From assembly GCF_003391395.1 (NCBI RefSeq), contig NZ_CP024190.1, forward strand, positions 4,278,001-4,342,000: a stretch of DNA of 64,000 nucleotides, in the 5' to 3' direction. The notes beneath the pieces were generated by a model. The model worked only from the letters and a program-made list of their open reading frames with translations, had not been told where the DNA came from and did not search any database. The DNA comes from Mycobacterium marinum. GTDB lineage: Bacteria; Actinomycetota; Actinomycetes; Mycobacteriales; Mycobacteriaceae. A program made the translations under genes and the position numbers. Positions 16,164-23,861 of the stretch are shown here, one piece after another (position 1 is the first letter of the stretch; every line of letters begins with the position of its first letter).

Positions 16164-16343
16164 CTAGTGCTTTCCGGCCCATTTCCGCACGGTCATACGG
16201 TCGACGCACAGCGCTCGAGCTACCTCGGCCTCGGCGCGCCCTTGAGCCAGGGCCTCTATCGCTGCGGCCTCTGCCTCTTGAAGGATTCGCTTCTGGGCCA
16301 GCCGTGCTTTGATGAGTCTGCGCCCGATCTGTTCTAGCGTCAT
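16164..16343 (-). CDS. Small helix-turn-helix protein
   Basis: A 59-residue protein (ATG at 16343) with a long basic N-terminal helix (IGRRLIKARLAQKRILQEAE) and a C-terminal helix-turn-helix of resolvase/Hin type (GRAEAEVARALCVDRMTVRK). Its start overlaps the stop of the upstream gene. A terminator follows its stop. Because it is the last gene of the early operon it may regulate the early-late switch; that is inference. Confidence 0.7.
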   Translation of the reverse strand: MTLEQIGRRLIKARLAQKRILQEAEAAAIEALAQGRAEAEVARALCVDRMTVRKWAGKH

Positions 16344-16594
16344 GGCACCAGAACGACGACCTCGCCGGTGACGAGGTTGTAGCGGGCAAGCAGGGGGCCT
16401 TCGTTGAAGTTCTTGGCGTGCTTCCGGTTGAGCAGGTGGGACTCTCCGGTCTTGCGCAGGATCGCCTTGAGTGGCCCGGTCTCGTACTCGGTCAGCTCGC
16501 CAGCGTGGTACATGGCGAGGTAGGCGTCGAGGTCCGAGGTGCTCATACCGACGGTCTGGCGGCTACCGGTGCGGGGCTTCAGTGTGGTGCTCAT
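16340..16594 (-). CDS. Small hypothetical phage protein
   Basis: An 84-residue protein beginning MSTTLKPRTGSRQTVGMSTS; an internal start at MSTSDLDAYLAMYHAG is possible. The conserved-looking core is HAGELTEYETGPLKAILRKT. Directly upstream is a small inverted repeat, GTAGATTACTCTAC (16595-16608), which could be an operator. Function unknown. Confidence 0.6.
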   Translation of the reverse strand: MSTTLKPRTGSRQTVGMSTSDLDAYLAMYHAGELTEYETGPLKAILRKTGESHLLNRKHAKNFNEGPLLARYNLVTGEVVVLVP

Positions 16595-16635
16595 GTAGAT
16601 TACTCTACACGATAACCATTGGTTTTGTCTAGCGT

Positions 16636-16902
16636 TTAGGCCGTATCGACGCTGATCGTGAAGCCCGTCGCCCTGGTGATGAGCTCGGTAGTCAGCGGCT
16701 GCAGCAGTGGCCCCTCGTCGAGTGCCCGGTGCATGGCCTTGCCCAGCGCCAGTAGCAGTAGCGGCTTCACTGCCGGCGGCAGCGTAGGTAGCGGCCCGTG
16801 GTCGGCGTCGGGTGGCGGCGGTAGCTCGGGTGGCGCCTGCCAGCCCTCAATGTCGTCGTCGAGTAGCACGCGGCCCTCAACCTCGACATGTACGTGGGCC
16901 AT
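16636..16902 (-). CDS. Small hypothetical phage protein
   Basis: An 88-residue protein beginning MAHVHVEVEGRVLLDDDIEG. The ATG overlaps the stop of the upstream gene (TAATG), which sets the start. It is acidic and Pro-rich in the middle (PPELPPPPDADHGPLP) with a helical C-terminus. No family recognised. Confidence 0.6.
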   Translation of the reverse strand: MAHVHVEVEGRVLLDDDIEGWQAPPELPPPPDADHGPLPTLPPAVKPLLLLALGKAMHRALDEGPLLQPLTTELITRATGFTISVDTA

Positions 16903-17369
16903 TACCCTTGCGCTCCCTGTGGCCGGTGCCCGCTCGCGCACTCCACGCTCAACTGCTGCATGGCAGCGATGAACTTCGCGCCGAATACCTTGGGCTTGTC
17001 GGTGTCGAGGTCGGTGACGTTGACTCTGGCCAGCATGGCACCACAGTTGCAGGTGAGTGCCACGGTGCGCTTGCGCCGCGGTTCCCAGTCGGCGTCGAGC
17101 TTGCGCAGCCGGGTCAACTCGGCGGTGTCGACGACACTCTTGCCCTGCTGCTCGAGTAGGTTATCGAGCGCCTCGGCGGTGAGTTTGGCGATATCCGGGT
17201 GTGGCAGCCCGGCTTCCTCGGCGAAGTGCTGGGCCATTTCCTTGGGCATGCCGGCTGTGCGGAACGTCGGCAGGGGTAGCGGAAATGCTTTGGTCTTGTC
17301 GTCGCCGGGGTGGATGAGCCCGCCGGCGAGCCCTTTAGTCACGATGTCGATGAACGGCTGGTTAGGCAC
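16902..17369 (-). CDS. Hypothetical phage protein with CxC / CxxxH metal-site residues
   Basis: A 155-residue protein from a GTG start at 17369, overlapping the previous gene by 8 bases. Near the C-terminus, ALTCNCGAMLARV and SVECASGHRPQ place Cys and His residues like a zinc ribbon. The middle is helical (AKLTAEALDNLLEQQGKSVV). Function unknown. Confidence 0.6.
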   Translation of the reverse strand: MPNQPFIDIVTKGLAGGLIHPGDDKTKAFPLPLPTFRTAGMPKEMAQHFAEEAGLPHPDIAKLTAEALDNLLEQQGKSVVDTAELTRLRKLDADWEPRRKRTVALTCNCGAMLARVNVTDLDTDKPKVFGAKFIAAMQQLSVECASGHRPQGAQG

Positions 17370-17592
17370 TAGGCGCGCCTCCTGCCAGTGCTTCCGCCAT
17401 CTTCTGTCCGGCGCGCCGACCTGCGTCCACCATCGGCGCATCCAGGATTGGGTGCGCCTCCCGATAGTGCGCGGCCATCCGATAGGCCAGATCCGGCACG
17501 GTTAGCACTGTGCCCGACGATCTAAGCGTGCACGTCACCCCCACGCTACAGCGCGGGCAGGTGACCTGGACAGCTTTGGGCCTGGATAGCAC
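17362..17592 (-). CDS. Small zinc-ribbon-like protein
   Basis: A 76-residue protein from a GTG at 17592 with CAGGAGTA just upstream. VQVTCPRCSVGVTCTLRSSG contains a CxxC plus a later Cys. The C-terminal part is helical. It belongs to the run of small, probably metal-binding proteins typical of this prophage region. Confidence 0.55.
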   Translation of the reverse strand: MLSRPKAVQVTCPRCSVGVTCTLRSSGTVLTVPDLAYRMAAHYREAHPILDAPMVDAGRRAGQKMAEALAGGAPSA

Positions 17593-17764
17593 GGCTACTC
17601 CTGGGGGTTCGGCTGGTACACGCAAAACGCCGCCAACCAGGCGAAATAGCCAAGGTGAGCGGCGCTGATGGGCGATTTTGGGATGGGCAAATCGCCGGAA
17701 GTGTTTCATCGGCAGGTTAGCATACCGAATCACATGCGTGTAGTTACCAGCGAATCTGGGCGAT

Positions 17765-17986
17765 TCACGACATTCGCTCGACTGACGGCAGACTTCCCCG
17801 ATGCAGTCTCTGGTGTTCCCTTAACGCGTCCTCGGGCATGGTATGACCGAACGCCTCGACTACCTCCCATACCTCATGGTGGGGCAGGAGTTGGACTCGG
17901 CAACCGGACCTAGCGCCACGCTCGTCAATCCAGGCTGTCATTTCTGAGTTTCCGCGCCGTAATCGGCACTGTCGATAGCGTTTCAC
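17765..17986 (-). CDS. Small hypothetical phage protein
   Basis: A 73-residue protein with core TAWIDERGARSGCRVQLLPH and EVWEVVEAFGHTMPEDALRE. Its start overlaps the stop of the upstream gene (ATGA). It is followed by about 170 bases without a gene. Resembles other short actinophage proteins but has no known role. Confidence 0.6.
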   Translation of the reverse strand: MKRYRQCRLRRGNSEMTAWIDERGARSGCRVQLLPHHEVWEVVEAFGHTMPEDALREHQRLHRGSLPSVERMS

Positions 17987-19026
17987 ACCTTCACCTTTCC
18001 CCTCTTGACAGGGTTCTGCTGAGCCATTTTCCGACGCACCCGGCGCACGTCTCCCACTCGGTATTCCGCGATGTCCTGGTCGCTATGCCGGAAGAATCCG
18101 CGCCGGCCATTGGGTCGCATGTAGCGAACCGGTTTGAGGTGACGCTCTCGGCACCACCTGCTGAATTGCTGCCAGCTCACCGGTTCGTCGAGCGCGCCCA
18201 TAATTCCGGTGTCATAGAGTTCAGGGTTGGCCGCGCGCTGGTTGCCGATCAGTTCCTCGCGTGTTGCGATGCGGTAGTCGATCGAGTTGAGCCAGCGGTT
18301 GTAGAGCGCGTCGATGTTGTGCGTTATTCGGCACTGTGAGCAGGTCACCTCGATGGCCTCGCGGCGCGCGTAGAGCATGAGTCCGCAGATTTTGCGGTCA
18401 ATCCTAGTGTCGCACTGGCCGCAGAACCGCGGGGCCGGCGGCCGGTCGATGGCCCGTTTGATCTTGCGTGCGAGCGCATCGATTTCACGCTTCCACGTCC
18501 CGGCGGATTCGTCGCAGGCGATCGCATGCACGTGTACCGCAAGCCACCGCGCCACCTCGGCTGTCGTTGGGCACCAGCCACTAGGCATCCTTCGCCATCC
18601 TGGAAGCAGTGGTCCGATAAACCCCTTGTCGGCCATGAGGAACGCTGGCTCCAGGTCCAATCCACGAGATTCCAGCACGTCGTGCACGATGGTGCCCAGC
18701 GAGTTACGCGCCGCGCTCAGCAACTCACTTGCCTGGCCTTGTTTAGTCAGCTTTGTCCACCGATCATCGTCGGCCAGTTCACTTTTGGACGTATGCGGCT
18801 CGAATGGGTCGGGTAGTTCGTCGCCGCGCTTACGGTGTCCTGTGCCGCCGCCCATGCACGTCTGCCGTGTGACCACGTCGTTGAGAGCCTCGAGTAAGCC
18901 GGCTGTCGGACGCCCGCCGGCCTTGGGTCCGCGGGCAAGTGAGATCAACTCGGCGCGCAGCTCGTCGGTACATTGGGCGCATAGGTATAATTCGGTGGGC
19001 GCGGTACATGATTGACATTCGATCAC
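17983..19026 (-). CDS. Zinc-finger / HTH DNA-binding-like protein
   Basis: About 347 residues. A GTG at 19026 places the start at VIECQSCTAPTELYLCAQCT; another possible start lies 12 codons upstream. CxxC...CxxC at the N-terminus and RFCGQCDTRIDRKICGLMLY plus VTCSQC in the middle suggest two zinc ribbons. The C-terminus (VSWQQFSRWCRERHLKPVRY) looks like a MerR/excisionase-type wing. Similar long Zn-ribbon/HTH proteins occur in mycobacteriophage early regions; their targets are unknown. Confidence 0.65.
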   Translation of the reverse strand: MIECQSCTAPTELYLCAQCTDELRAELISLARGPKAGGRPTAGLLEALNDVVTRQTCMGGGTGHRKRGDELPDPFEPHTSKSELADDDRWTKLTKQGQASELLSAARNSLGTIVHDVLESRGLDLEPAFLMADKGFIGPLLPGWRRMPSGWCPTTAEVARWLAVHVHAIACDESAGTWKREIDALARKIKRAIDRPPAPRFCGQCDTRIDRKICGLMLYARREAIEVTCSQCRITHNIDALYNRWLNSIDYRIATREELIGNQRAANPELYDTGIMGALDEPVSWQQFSRWCRERHLKPVRYMRPNGRRGFFRHSDQDIAEYRVGDVRRVRRKMAQQNPVKRGKVKV

Positions 19027-19095
19027 CAGCGGCTCAATCCCGCGAGTCGTGGCCAATACCAACTGCGCCCGATATTCAGGCGTCGCACCTTACAT

Positions 19096-19281
19096 TTAGC
19101 TCTCATCACACCCCCTGAGATACCAATGCGGATCGATCCGCCCAAACATCCTGTGCGCCAACCACTGTGGGCCGAACAAGCTGCCGAGTAGGCCATCCGC
19201 GGTGGACTTCGACGGGAATAAGGTGGCACGGCGGGGTGATCCGCCCGCGATGCCCCGCTGTAGGACTACTCGCCAGCTCAC
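19096..19281 (-). CDS. Small hypothetical protein (GTG start)
   Basis: A 61-residue frame whose GTG overlaps the previous stop as GTGA, the coupling used throughout this operon. The C-terminus LLGSLFGPQWLAHRMFGRID is hydrophobic and aromatic. An alternative frame begins at the ATG at 19288 with similar length; the coupled GTG is preferred. Confidence 0.45.
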   Translation of the reverse strand: MSWRVVLQRGIAGGSPRRATLFPSKSTADGLLGSLFGPQWLAHRMFGRIDPHWYLRGCDES

Positions 19282-19787
19282 CAGTCATCCCCCTCGCACT
19301 CCCCGTCGCGGTGGTAGCCCAGCCGCATCGCCAACGCGTCTGCTACGGCGCGTATCCGGGTGTTGGTTGCGCGGCAGGTGCGGCGGCGCCAGGGGATCTT
19401 CGGAACTGGCGAATCTGGATATAGCTCAGAGTCGAGAGCCCTCAATACGGTCTTTCCGTCAACCACAACTCGCCAACCTGGTGGATGAAAGTTGGTAATT
19501 TCAATCGCCTTGCCGACTTCTCGCGGGACCGAAATATTATCCATGGTGGCGAACATTTCACGAATCGACACAGTGGAATCGTCTCGCGCCACCCGAATCT
19601 CCGTGCCGGGCTTGATCTTCGGATGTAGTACTCCGCGGACCTGCCGTCCGTTGTGTAGTAGGCGGATGATGCAGTTGATGTCACCGAGCGGGTCGGGTTC
19701 GATCGCCACACTGACTCCCCCCGCCGATGTCATACGCAATACGATGTCGTCATACTCGGCGCCGGCTGGGGTTGGGCTGATGATCAC
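19278..19787 (-). CDS. Hypothetical phage protein
   Basis: A 169-residue protein. The GTG at 19787 overlaps the previous stop (GTGA) and has GGGAGGTG nine bases upstream, so it is chosen over the earlier frame. The sequence is beta-rich (VSVAIEPDPLGDINCIIRLL; VVVDGKTVLRALDSELYPDS) with an acidic C-terminus. No family recognised. Confidence 0.55.
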   Translation of the reverse strand: MIISPTPAGAEYDDIVLRMTSAGGVSVAIEPDPLGDINCIIRLLHNGRQVRGVLHPKIKPGTEIRVARDDSTVSIREMFATMDNISVPREVGKAIEITNFHPPGWRVVVDGKTVLRALDSELYPDSPVPKIPWRRRTCRATNTRIRAVADALAMRLGYHRDGECEGDDW

Positions 19788-20098
19788 TGGTCCGGCCACC
19801 TCCCGACGAGAATCTCGGGCCAGCCGCCATCCTCCCAATGTGCGGGGAACACTTCCCAGGTCCAGCGTTGGCCGTCGCGGACAAGGTGGACAAACGTGCG
19901 GCCGTCGACAATCTCTGCGCTACACACGCCACCGTCCAGCCTGGTATGCGGTCCGCAAATTATCGATTCTAAATACGATCGGATAACTATCACCAGAGGC
20001 TCGATCGGCTTCCTGGTGTCTGCACCGGAGTTGCCAAACCTGCCCCAGTCGCACTCCCAGCCGCCATCGGCTTTTCTGATTTCAACGGAATTCGACAT
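19784..20098 (-). CDS. Hypothetical phage protein
   Basis: A 104-residue protein (MSNSVEIRKADGGWECDWGR) rich in Trp, with SAEIVDGRTFVHLVRDGQRW and VFPAHWEDGGWPE near the end. It overlaps its neighbours on both sides. Function unknown. Confidence 0.55.
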   Translation of the reverse strand: MSNSVEIRKADGGWECDWGRFGNSGADTRKPIEPLVIVIRSYLESIICGPHTRLDGGVCSAEIVDGRTFVHLVRDGQRWTWEVFPAHWEDGGWPEILVGRWPDQ

Positions 20099-20516
20099 GC
20101 TCGCCTGCCTCGATCGCGCGCCCTAGCCCGTCAATAAATTGACGCAGTCGGCCCTTCAGGTAGGGGTCATGCGCAGTGATGCGTTCATACTCGGGTTCCA
20201 ACTCTTCTAGACGATCCTTGAGTGCTGAGAGATATCCGCGCCGCAGCTTCCCCTCGCAATCGCTGTGCACCAGTAGGTAGAGCACGGAGTCGGTAATGGG
20301 AGGATCGTATATGCCTGATGCTTTGACGGTTGGCCCGTTTCGGCCCCAGTGGCCCATGATTTGCCGGTCTGAAACCGAGTCCCAGTCGATATCTAGGCAT
20401 TGCCTTAGCTCATCACGTGTAGTTGGGAGTTTCGCTGCGCGGGCGACATGTCCGCGGAACTCGGCAAATCTGCTGTAGGCGCCAGACCAGCATCCGTGCG
20501 TGGTGGTTAACCCCAT
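20082..20516 (-). CDS. Hypothetical phage protein
   Basis: A 144-residue protein. The N-terminal half contains RDELRQCLDIDWDSVSDRQI; the C-terminal half is helical and charged (LSALKDRLEELEPEYERITA). Its start abuts the stop of the RuvC-like gene by one base. No family recognised. Confidence 0.55.
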   Translation of the reverse strand: MGLTTTHGCWSGAYSRFAEFRGHVARAAKLPTTRDELRQCLDIDWDSVSDRQIMGHWGRNGPTVKASGIYDPPITDSVLYLLVHSDCEGKLRRGYLSALKDRLEELEPEYERITAHDPYLKGRLRQFIDGLGRAIEAGEHVEFR

Positions 20517-21124
20517 TATCCAACAACCTCCATTGATTTCAAGGCTGGCACCTTAGGCCAGTTGATCGACGTTTGCATGGCCCTGACGTTCCGGGGTTCC
20601 AGTGGGAAGTGCAGCGAATCCCCCACTCTCCGCGCGCCGATCTCGGCAAGCGTGAGGCCGTCGGCGATATCGTCGTTGGCGATGTGTGCGGCCCACGGCT
20701 CCCACGTCTTGCGCACCGCGGCAAGCACCTCGCGCTTGTGCTGGGCGCGCGTGATTTCCTTGCTACTCTTGCCGCCCTTGCCCGTTGCCCATTTGCAGCG
20801 GGTGAGGTTGTTGACCACCACCGTGGGCGTCTTCCAGTGCTGCAGCTGGCGCATCAGCTCGACGAATAGCGCGTACCGGTCGTAGGCGTCGCCGCCGGTG
20901 TCGAACGTCAGCGGGGCCTCGACCATCGCGAGGTCCGGGCGCCCCTTGGACTCGATGAGCCGCACCACATTCCAGCACTGGCGGGTGATGCGGCTAACGC
21001 GGTGGTCCCAGTCCTTGACGTCCGGGGTTGTGCCCACCGATCGCAGTAACACCGGCCGGCCGCCGCGGAGGATGGCGATGCCCGTGCTGGTGAGACTGGG
21101 GTCAATGCCGCATACGATGGCCAT
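20516..21124 (-). CDS. RuvC-like Holliday junction resolvase
   Basis: A 202-residue protein with the RNase H-fold pattern of RuvC. The first motif is IVCGIDPSLTSTGIAIL (catalytic Asp in GIDPS), then DLAMVEAPL (Glu), and HIANDDIADGLTLAEIGARR with the C-terminal Asp pair. It probably resolves branched DNA before packaging or during recombination. It is in the replication/recombination part of the early operon. Confidence 0.85.
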   Translation of the reverse strand: MAIVCGIDPSLTSTGIAILRGGRPVLLRSVGTTPDVKDWDHRVSRITRQCWNVVRLIESKGRPDLAMVEAPLTFDTGGDAYDRYALFVELMRQLQHWKTPTVVVNNLTRCKWATGKGGKSSKEITRAQHKREVLAAVRKTWEPWAAHIANDDIADGLTLAEIGARRVGDSLHFPLEPRNVRAMQTSINWPKVPALKSMEVVG

Positions 21125-21312
21125 CAGCGCGGCCCGATCTTGCGCGCGATCCGGGCCTTTTTTGAAAGTATGGCCGCGAATCGATCGACTGTGTCAGGAT
21201 CCATCGTCCAATTCACAACATTGACGCCGTTATTGTCTTTCACTTCAACGAATACCAGGCCGTCATCGCGTGCGGTGGCGGTGAAATTACCTATCACAAG
21301 AGTCAGCCCCAT
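21124..21312 (-). CDS. Small hypothetical protein
   Basis: A 62-residue protein from MGLTLVIGNFTATARDDGLV, with beta strands then a helix (TVDRFAAILSKKARIARKIG). A start 15 codons upstream is possible, but this one has the more compact overlap with the previous gene (26 bases). Function unknown. Confidence 0.5.
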   Translation of the reverse strand: MGLTLVIGNFTATARDDGLVFVEVKDNNGVNVVNWTMDPDTVDRFAAILSKKARIARKIGPR

Positions 21313-21556
21313 CTGTCGGATCGTTGATTTCTCTTGCCAGTAACTCGATGCAGTCACCGAGCCACACGAGGTGGTCGACGATCACCGACGGCATGCCTTC
21401 GGCTTTTGCTGAGCAGTGGACGATGTCGGCCGCGATTTGCACGCCATCGCGCATGCCTGTGGTCCTGGCTGAGAGTATGGCGTCGAGCGCGGCCTGGTGT
21501 GCGGCGCCCATGGATTCGTGCATGTGGGAGAGTGTCGGGTCGATGGGTGTGGTCAT
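21287..21556 (-). CDS. Small hypothetical phage protein
   Basis: An 89-residue helical protein (MTTPIDPTLSHMHESMGAAH; DGVQIAADIVHCSAKAEGMP). The ATG overlaps the dcm stop (ATGA). No motif. Confidence 0.55.
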   Translation of the reverse strand: MTTPIDPTLSHMHESMGAAHQAALDAILSARTTGMRDGVQIAADIVHCSAKAEGMPSVIVDHLVWLGDCIELLAREINDPTDGADSCDR

Positions 21557-23112
21557 GCGTCCACCTCGCTAACCGTCAACAACCATCGCAACGCCGCGAC
21601 CGCTTGTTGCGGTACGACTCCGTTGCCGATGCAGCGGAGTTGGTCGTTGCGGCTGATGCCGTGAACGTCGGTGACCCAGCCGGGGGACCAGCCCATCATC
21701 CAAGAACTGAACTCTGGGTTCAGGCGGGGGTTTCCGTTGCGGTTCGGTTCAGTAGGGCAAGGGGCGAGCCTTCCAAGTACTGTCTCCCAACGTCGTATCG
21801 CTGCTTCGTAACGTCCCCAATTGATTCCCGAATTCGGCCCACGATGTAGTCTCGGTCCTCCCGCCAGTGCAGCTTCTTGTGGCAACTGCTGCACAGCACG
21901 GCTAGGTTCGCCAGTTCGTTGTTCGCCGGATTGCGGTCCTTGTGATGAATATGGAGTTTGTCCGCTGTCCCGCAATCCTCGCAGCGGTCCTTCGCCTTGA
22001 TCTTCCTGGCTCGCCAGCGGTGACTGTCCGCTTGGATTACTCGCCGACTGTTCGCGCACGCCTGAGAACAATGCGTCCGTTTCAGGAAGACATTCCTGTC
22101 CTCGAGTCGACCACTCGCGAATCTCTTGCGTTTCAATTCCGTTCCGCATATTTCGCAGTGTTTTTCTGGATCGTCTTTCTGATGAGGCATCAGCATTTCC
22201 TGATAGGTAGTAGTCAATTGATACGAGGGAAGGGTCGTTGCGTTCCCGTTCAGATGGGCAGTCTTCCCGTTGTCCGTCAGATGATTTCGGCGTCGGCAGG
22301 AGGTCGCGCACCGTTCCTGGCAGTAGGTCTACAGGTCCAGTACCGCCGATGGCAGCATCAGATCCCCATGCGAGCCGCGCTGATTCGGCCCCCCCTTCGT
22401 GCCGTCCGTAGCCCTCGGTGTTGGCAACAGCACCATCGCATCGCATAGCGTCATGCCGCTGTGATGCCGAGAGTCCGGGTTCGTTCGGCCCGCGGTGGCG
22501 TTCCGTGAATTCCTCGAGTCCGCCACGGTCGGCGTCGGTAGCAAGGATGAATACCCGGTCTCTACGGTGGGGGGCGCCGACGGCGGCAGCGGAAACAGTC
22601 GTCCATTGCGCGTCATACCCGAGGTCGGCCAGGTCGCCGAGTACGGCTCCGAGTGCTCGCAGAACAGGTCCATCTGGCCCGTCTCCCACAGTTGCCTCTG
22701 CGGATTCCATTGCGCGATAGGCTTTTGCACTGAGTAACCCCCGGACGTTTTCAATCACCACCAACGGCGGTCGCAGTTCGGCAATCGCGCCGACGTATTG
22801 CACCCATAGGCCCGAGCGGGTTCCCGCCTTGATTCCTGCGCGGCGGCCGGCCGCGGACACGTCTTGACAGGGAAATCCCCCACATAGGATGTCCACGGGT
22901 TCCACCTGCGCCCAATCAACCGCGGCGACATCACCAAGGTTTGGCACGCCCGGCCAGTGGTGCGCGAGGACTTTGCTTGCCGCTTTGTCGTTTTCGCAGT
23001 GCCAGGCGGTGCGGGCGCCGAACACTTGGGCGACGGCACAGTCGAGGGCGCCGGCGCCGGAGAACAGTGAGCCGATTCGTAGTTTCGTGACGTCACGCGG
23101 ATCGACGGTCAT
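21553..23112 (-). CDS. DNA cytosine-5 methyltransferase (Dcm-type)
   Basis: A 519-residue enzyme transferring methyl from SAM to cytosine C5. Motif I is LRIGSLFSGAGALD (residues 11-24), motif IV is DILCGGFPCQDVSAAG with catalytic Cys82, motif VI is VVIENVRGLLS, motif VIII is GAPHRRDRVFILA, and motifs IX-X are at the end (DQLRCIGNGVVPQQAVAALR). The ATG at 23112 overlaps the previous stop (ATGA). The stretch between motif VIII and the C-terminus is long, Ser/Gln/Glu-rich, and overlaps an HNH gene in another frame. It probably protects phage DNA from host restriction. Confidence 0.9.
   Translation of the reverse strand: MTVDPRDVTKLRIGSLFSGAGALDCAVAQVFGARTAWHCENDKAASKVLAHHWPGVPNLGDVAAVDWAQVEPVDILCGGFPCQDVSAAGRRAGIKAGTRSGLWVQYVGAIAELRPPLVVIENVRGLLSAKAYRAMESAEATVGDGPDGPVLRALGAVLGDLADLGYDAQWTTVSAAAVGAPHRRDRVFILATDADRGGLEEFTERHRGPNEPGLSASQRHDAMRCDGAVANTEGYGRHEGGAESARLAWGSDAAIGGTGPVDLLPGTVRDLLPTPKSSDGQREDCPSERERNDPSLVSIDYYLSGNADASSERRSRKTLRNMRNGIETQEIREWSTRGQECLPETDALFSGVREQSASNPSGQSPLASQEDQGEGPLRGLRDSGQTPYSSQGPQSGEQRTGEPSRAVQQLPQEAALAGGPRLHRGPNSGINWGRYEAAIRRWETVLGRLAPCPTEPNRNGNPRLNPEFSSWMMGWSPGWVTDVHGISRNDQLRCIGNGVVPQQAVAALRWLLTVSEVDA
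21720..22190 (-). CDS. HNH endonuclease gene nested within dcm (+1 frame)
   Basis: A 156-residue protein in a different frame of the same strand inside dcm. The ATG at 22190 has AGGAA upstream; a start 9 codons earlier also exists. The HNH fold is convincing: CEICG and HCSQAC zinc pairs, then DRCEDCGTADKLHIHHKDRN, PANNELANLAVLCSSCHKKL. It looks like a mobile HNH that entered the variable region of dcm while leaving the dcm frame open. Both proteins could be made. Confidence 0.75.
   Translation of the reverse strand: MPHQKDDPEKHCEICGTELKRKRFASGRLEDRNVFLKRTHCSQACANSRRVIQADSHRWRARKIKAKDRCEDCGTADKLHIHHKDRNPANNELANLAVLCSSCHKKLHWREDRDYIVGRIRESIGDVTKQRYDVGRQYLEGSPLALLNRTATETPA
22329..22754 (-). CDS. 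Overprinted open frame within dcm (+1 frame), LPTP-type
   Basis: 141 codons open in the +1 frame across dcm motifs VI-VIII, starting MKTSGGYSVQKPIAQWNPQR. It contains SATWPTSGMTRNGRLFPLPP, YSSLLPTPT and VLLPTPRATDG. Motifs such as SGMTR..G and LLPTPT are ones I associate with a phage protein often seen near Dcm. Dcm's GDLADLGYDA is read here as SATWPTSGMTR, and GAPHRRDRVF as SAPPTVETGY. It may be a real second product or a coincidental open frame. Confidence 0.4.
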   Translation of the reverse strand: MKTSGGYSVQKPIAQWNPQRQLWETGQMDLFCEHSEPYSATWPTSGMTRNGRLFPLPPSAPPTVETGYSSLLPTPTVADSRNSRNATAGRTNPDSRHHSGMTLCDAMVLLPTPRATDGTKGGPNQRGSHGDLMLPSAVLDL

Positions 23113-23345
23113 TGCCATGGCCATTCGTCGGGTATCGCGTCGAGGTCGCGGGTGCATTCGGTTCGGCCGTTGACGACACGGCTCTCGGTGCACGTTCCGT
23201 CGTGATGGATAGTGAGCACAAGGAAGCTGCCTGAGGATGGAAGACGGGAGACGTAAACGGCCTCAGATCGTTTCTGCGCGTCCGACCCACCCTGGGATAT
23301 TGGCCACGGGCTGTTCGTGGCCCCCTGTGGCTCCTGGGCGGTCAC
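23109..23345 (-). CDS. Small hypothetical protein
   Basis: A 78-residue protein from a GTG at 23345 that overlaps the previous small gene (GTGA). The C-terminus is FLVLTIHHDGTCTESRVVNG and TRDLDAIPDEWPWQ. It overlaps dcm by ATGA. Function unknown. Confidence 0.5.
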   Translation of the reverse strand: MTAQEPQGATNSPWPISQGGSDAQKRSEAVYVSRLPSSGSFLVLTIHHDGTCTESRVVNGRTECTRDLDAIPDEWPWQ

Positions 23346-23476
23346 GATGCACGCCTCAGTTGATACTCGCGGCATTCCGGTCGCACACACAGCAGGCACC
23401 GCGTATCACCCCGCCCGTGAGGGTCTGAGCGGTGCGCCAGACGCGTGCGCCCGCAGCGGCAGACGGGAACGATCAT
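23342..23476 (-). CDS. Tiny zinc-finger-like protein (44 aa)
   Basis: A 44-codon gene (MIVPVCRCGRTRLAHRSD ... CLLCVRPECREYQL) linked at both ends by ATGA and GTGA overlaps. Cysteine pairs CRC, CLLC and C later suggest a zinc ribbon. Its reading frame and perfect coupling make it credible despite its size. Confidence 0.55.
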   Translation of the reverse strand: MIVPVCRCGRTRLAHRSDPHGRGDTRCLLCVRPECREYQLRRAS

Positions 23477-23685
23477 GCCGTCACCTCCGTCCGGTGAATC
23501 GTCGGCCGATCATCGGTCAGGCGGTGAGAAATGAGCGGGATGCACGTCGGGCACCACCGTGTGATGAACTCTGTCAGCGGATAGGCGGGGGCGTTCGTGG
23601 CCCAAAAGTGGCCGCAGCGACGGCATCTGCGGCTGTCGAATCCGCCGCGAGACCAGGCGGTGGGGCACGCGAGATTGGCGCTCAC
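23473..23685 (-). CDS. Small zinc-ribbon protein
   Basis: A 70-residue protein with SRRCRRCGHFWATN and RWCPTCIPLISHR, two CxxC pairs of a zinc ribbon. ATGA overlaps on both sides. Function unknown. Confidence 0.6.
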   Translation of the reverse strand: MSANLACPTAWSRGGFDSRRCRRCGHFWATNAPAYPLTEFITRWCPTCIPLISHRLTDDRPTIHRTEVTA

Positions 23686-23861
23686 AGCTCACCGCCGTAG
23701 TACTCAAGCTCGTGCTCGGCGCCGGTGCGGCACATCATGGCCCGCTGGTAAAAGCCCAGATCTCGGGCGATCTGATACCGGGCTGATATGCCAGGAAAGA
23801 TCGCGTTGCAGGCGTCGATGTACCTGTTCAGCCTGTCGAGCGAGTCGGATAGATCACTCAT
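23682..23861 (-). CDS. Small hypothetical protein
   Basis: A 59-residue helical protein (MSDLSDSLDRLNRYIDACNA; ending EHELEYYGGEL). A start two codons upstream is equally possible. It overlaps both neighbours. Function unknown. Confidence 0.5.
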   Translation of the reverse strand: MSDLSDSLDRLNRYIDACNAIFPGISARYQIARDLGFYQRAMMCRTGAEHELEYYGGEL

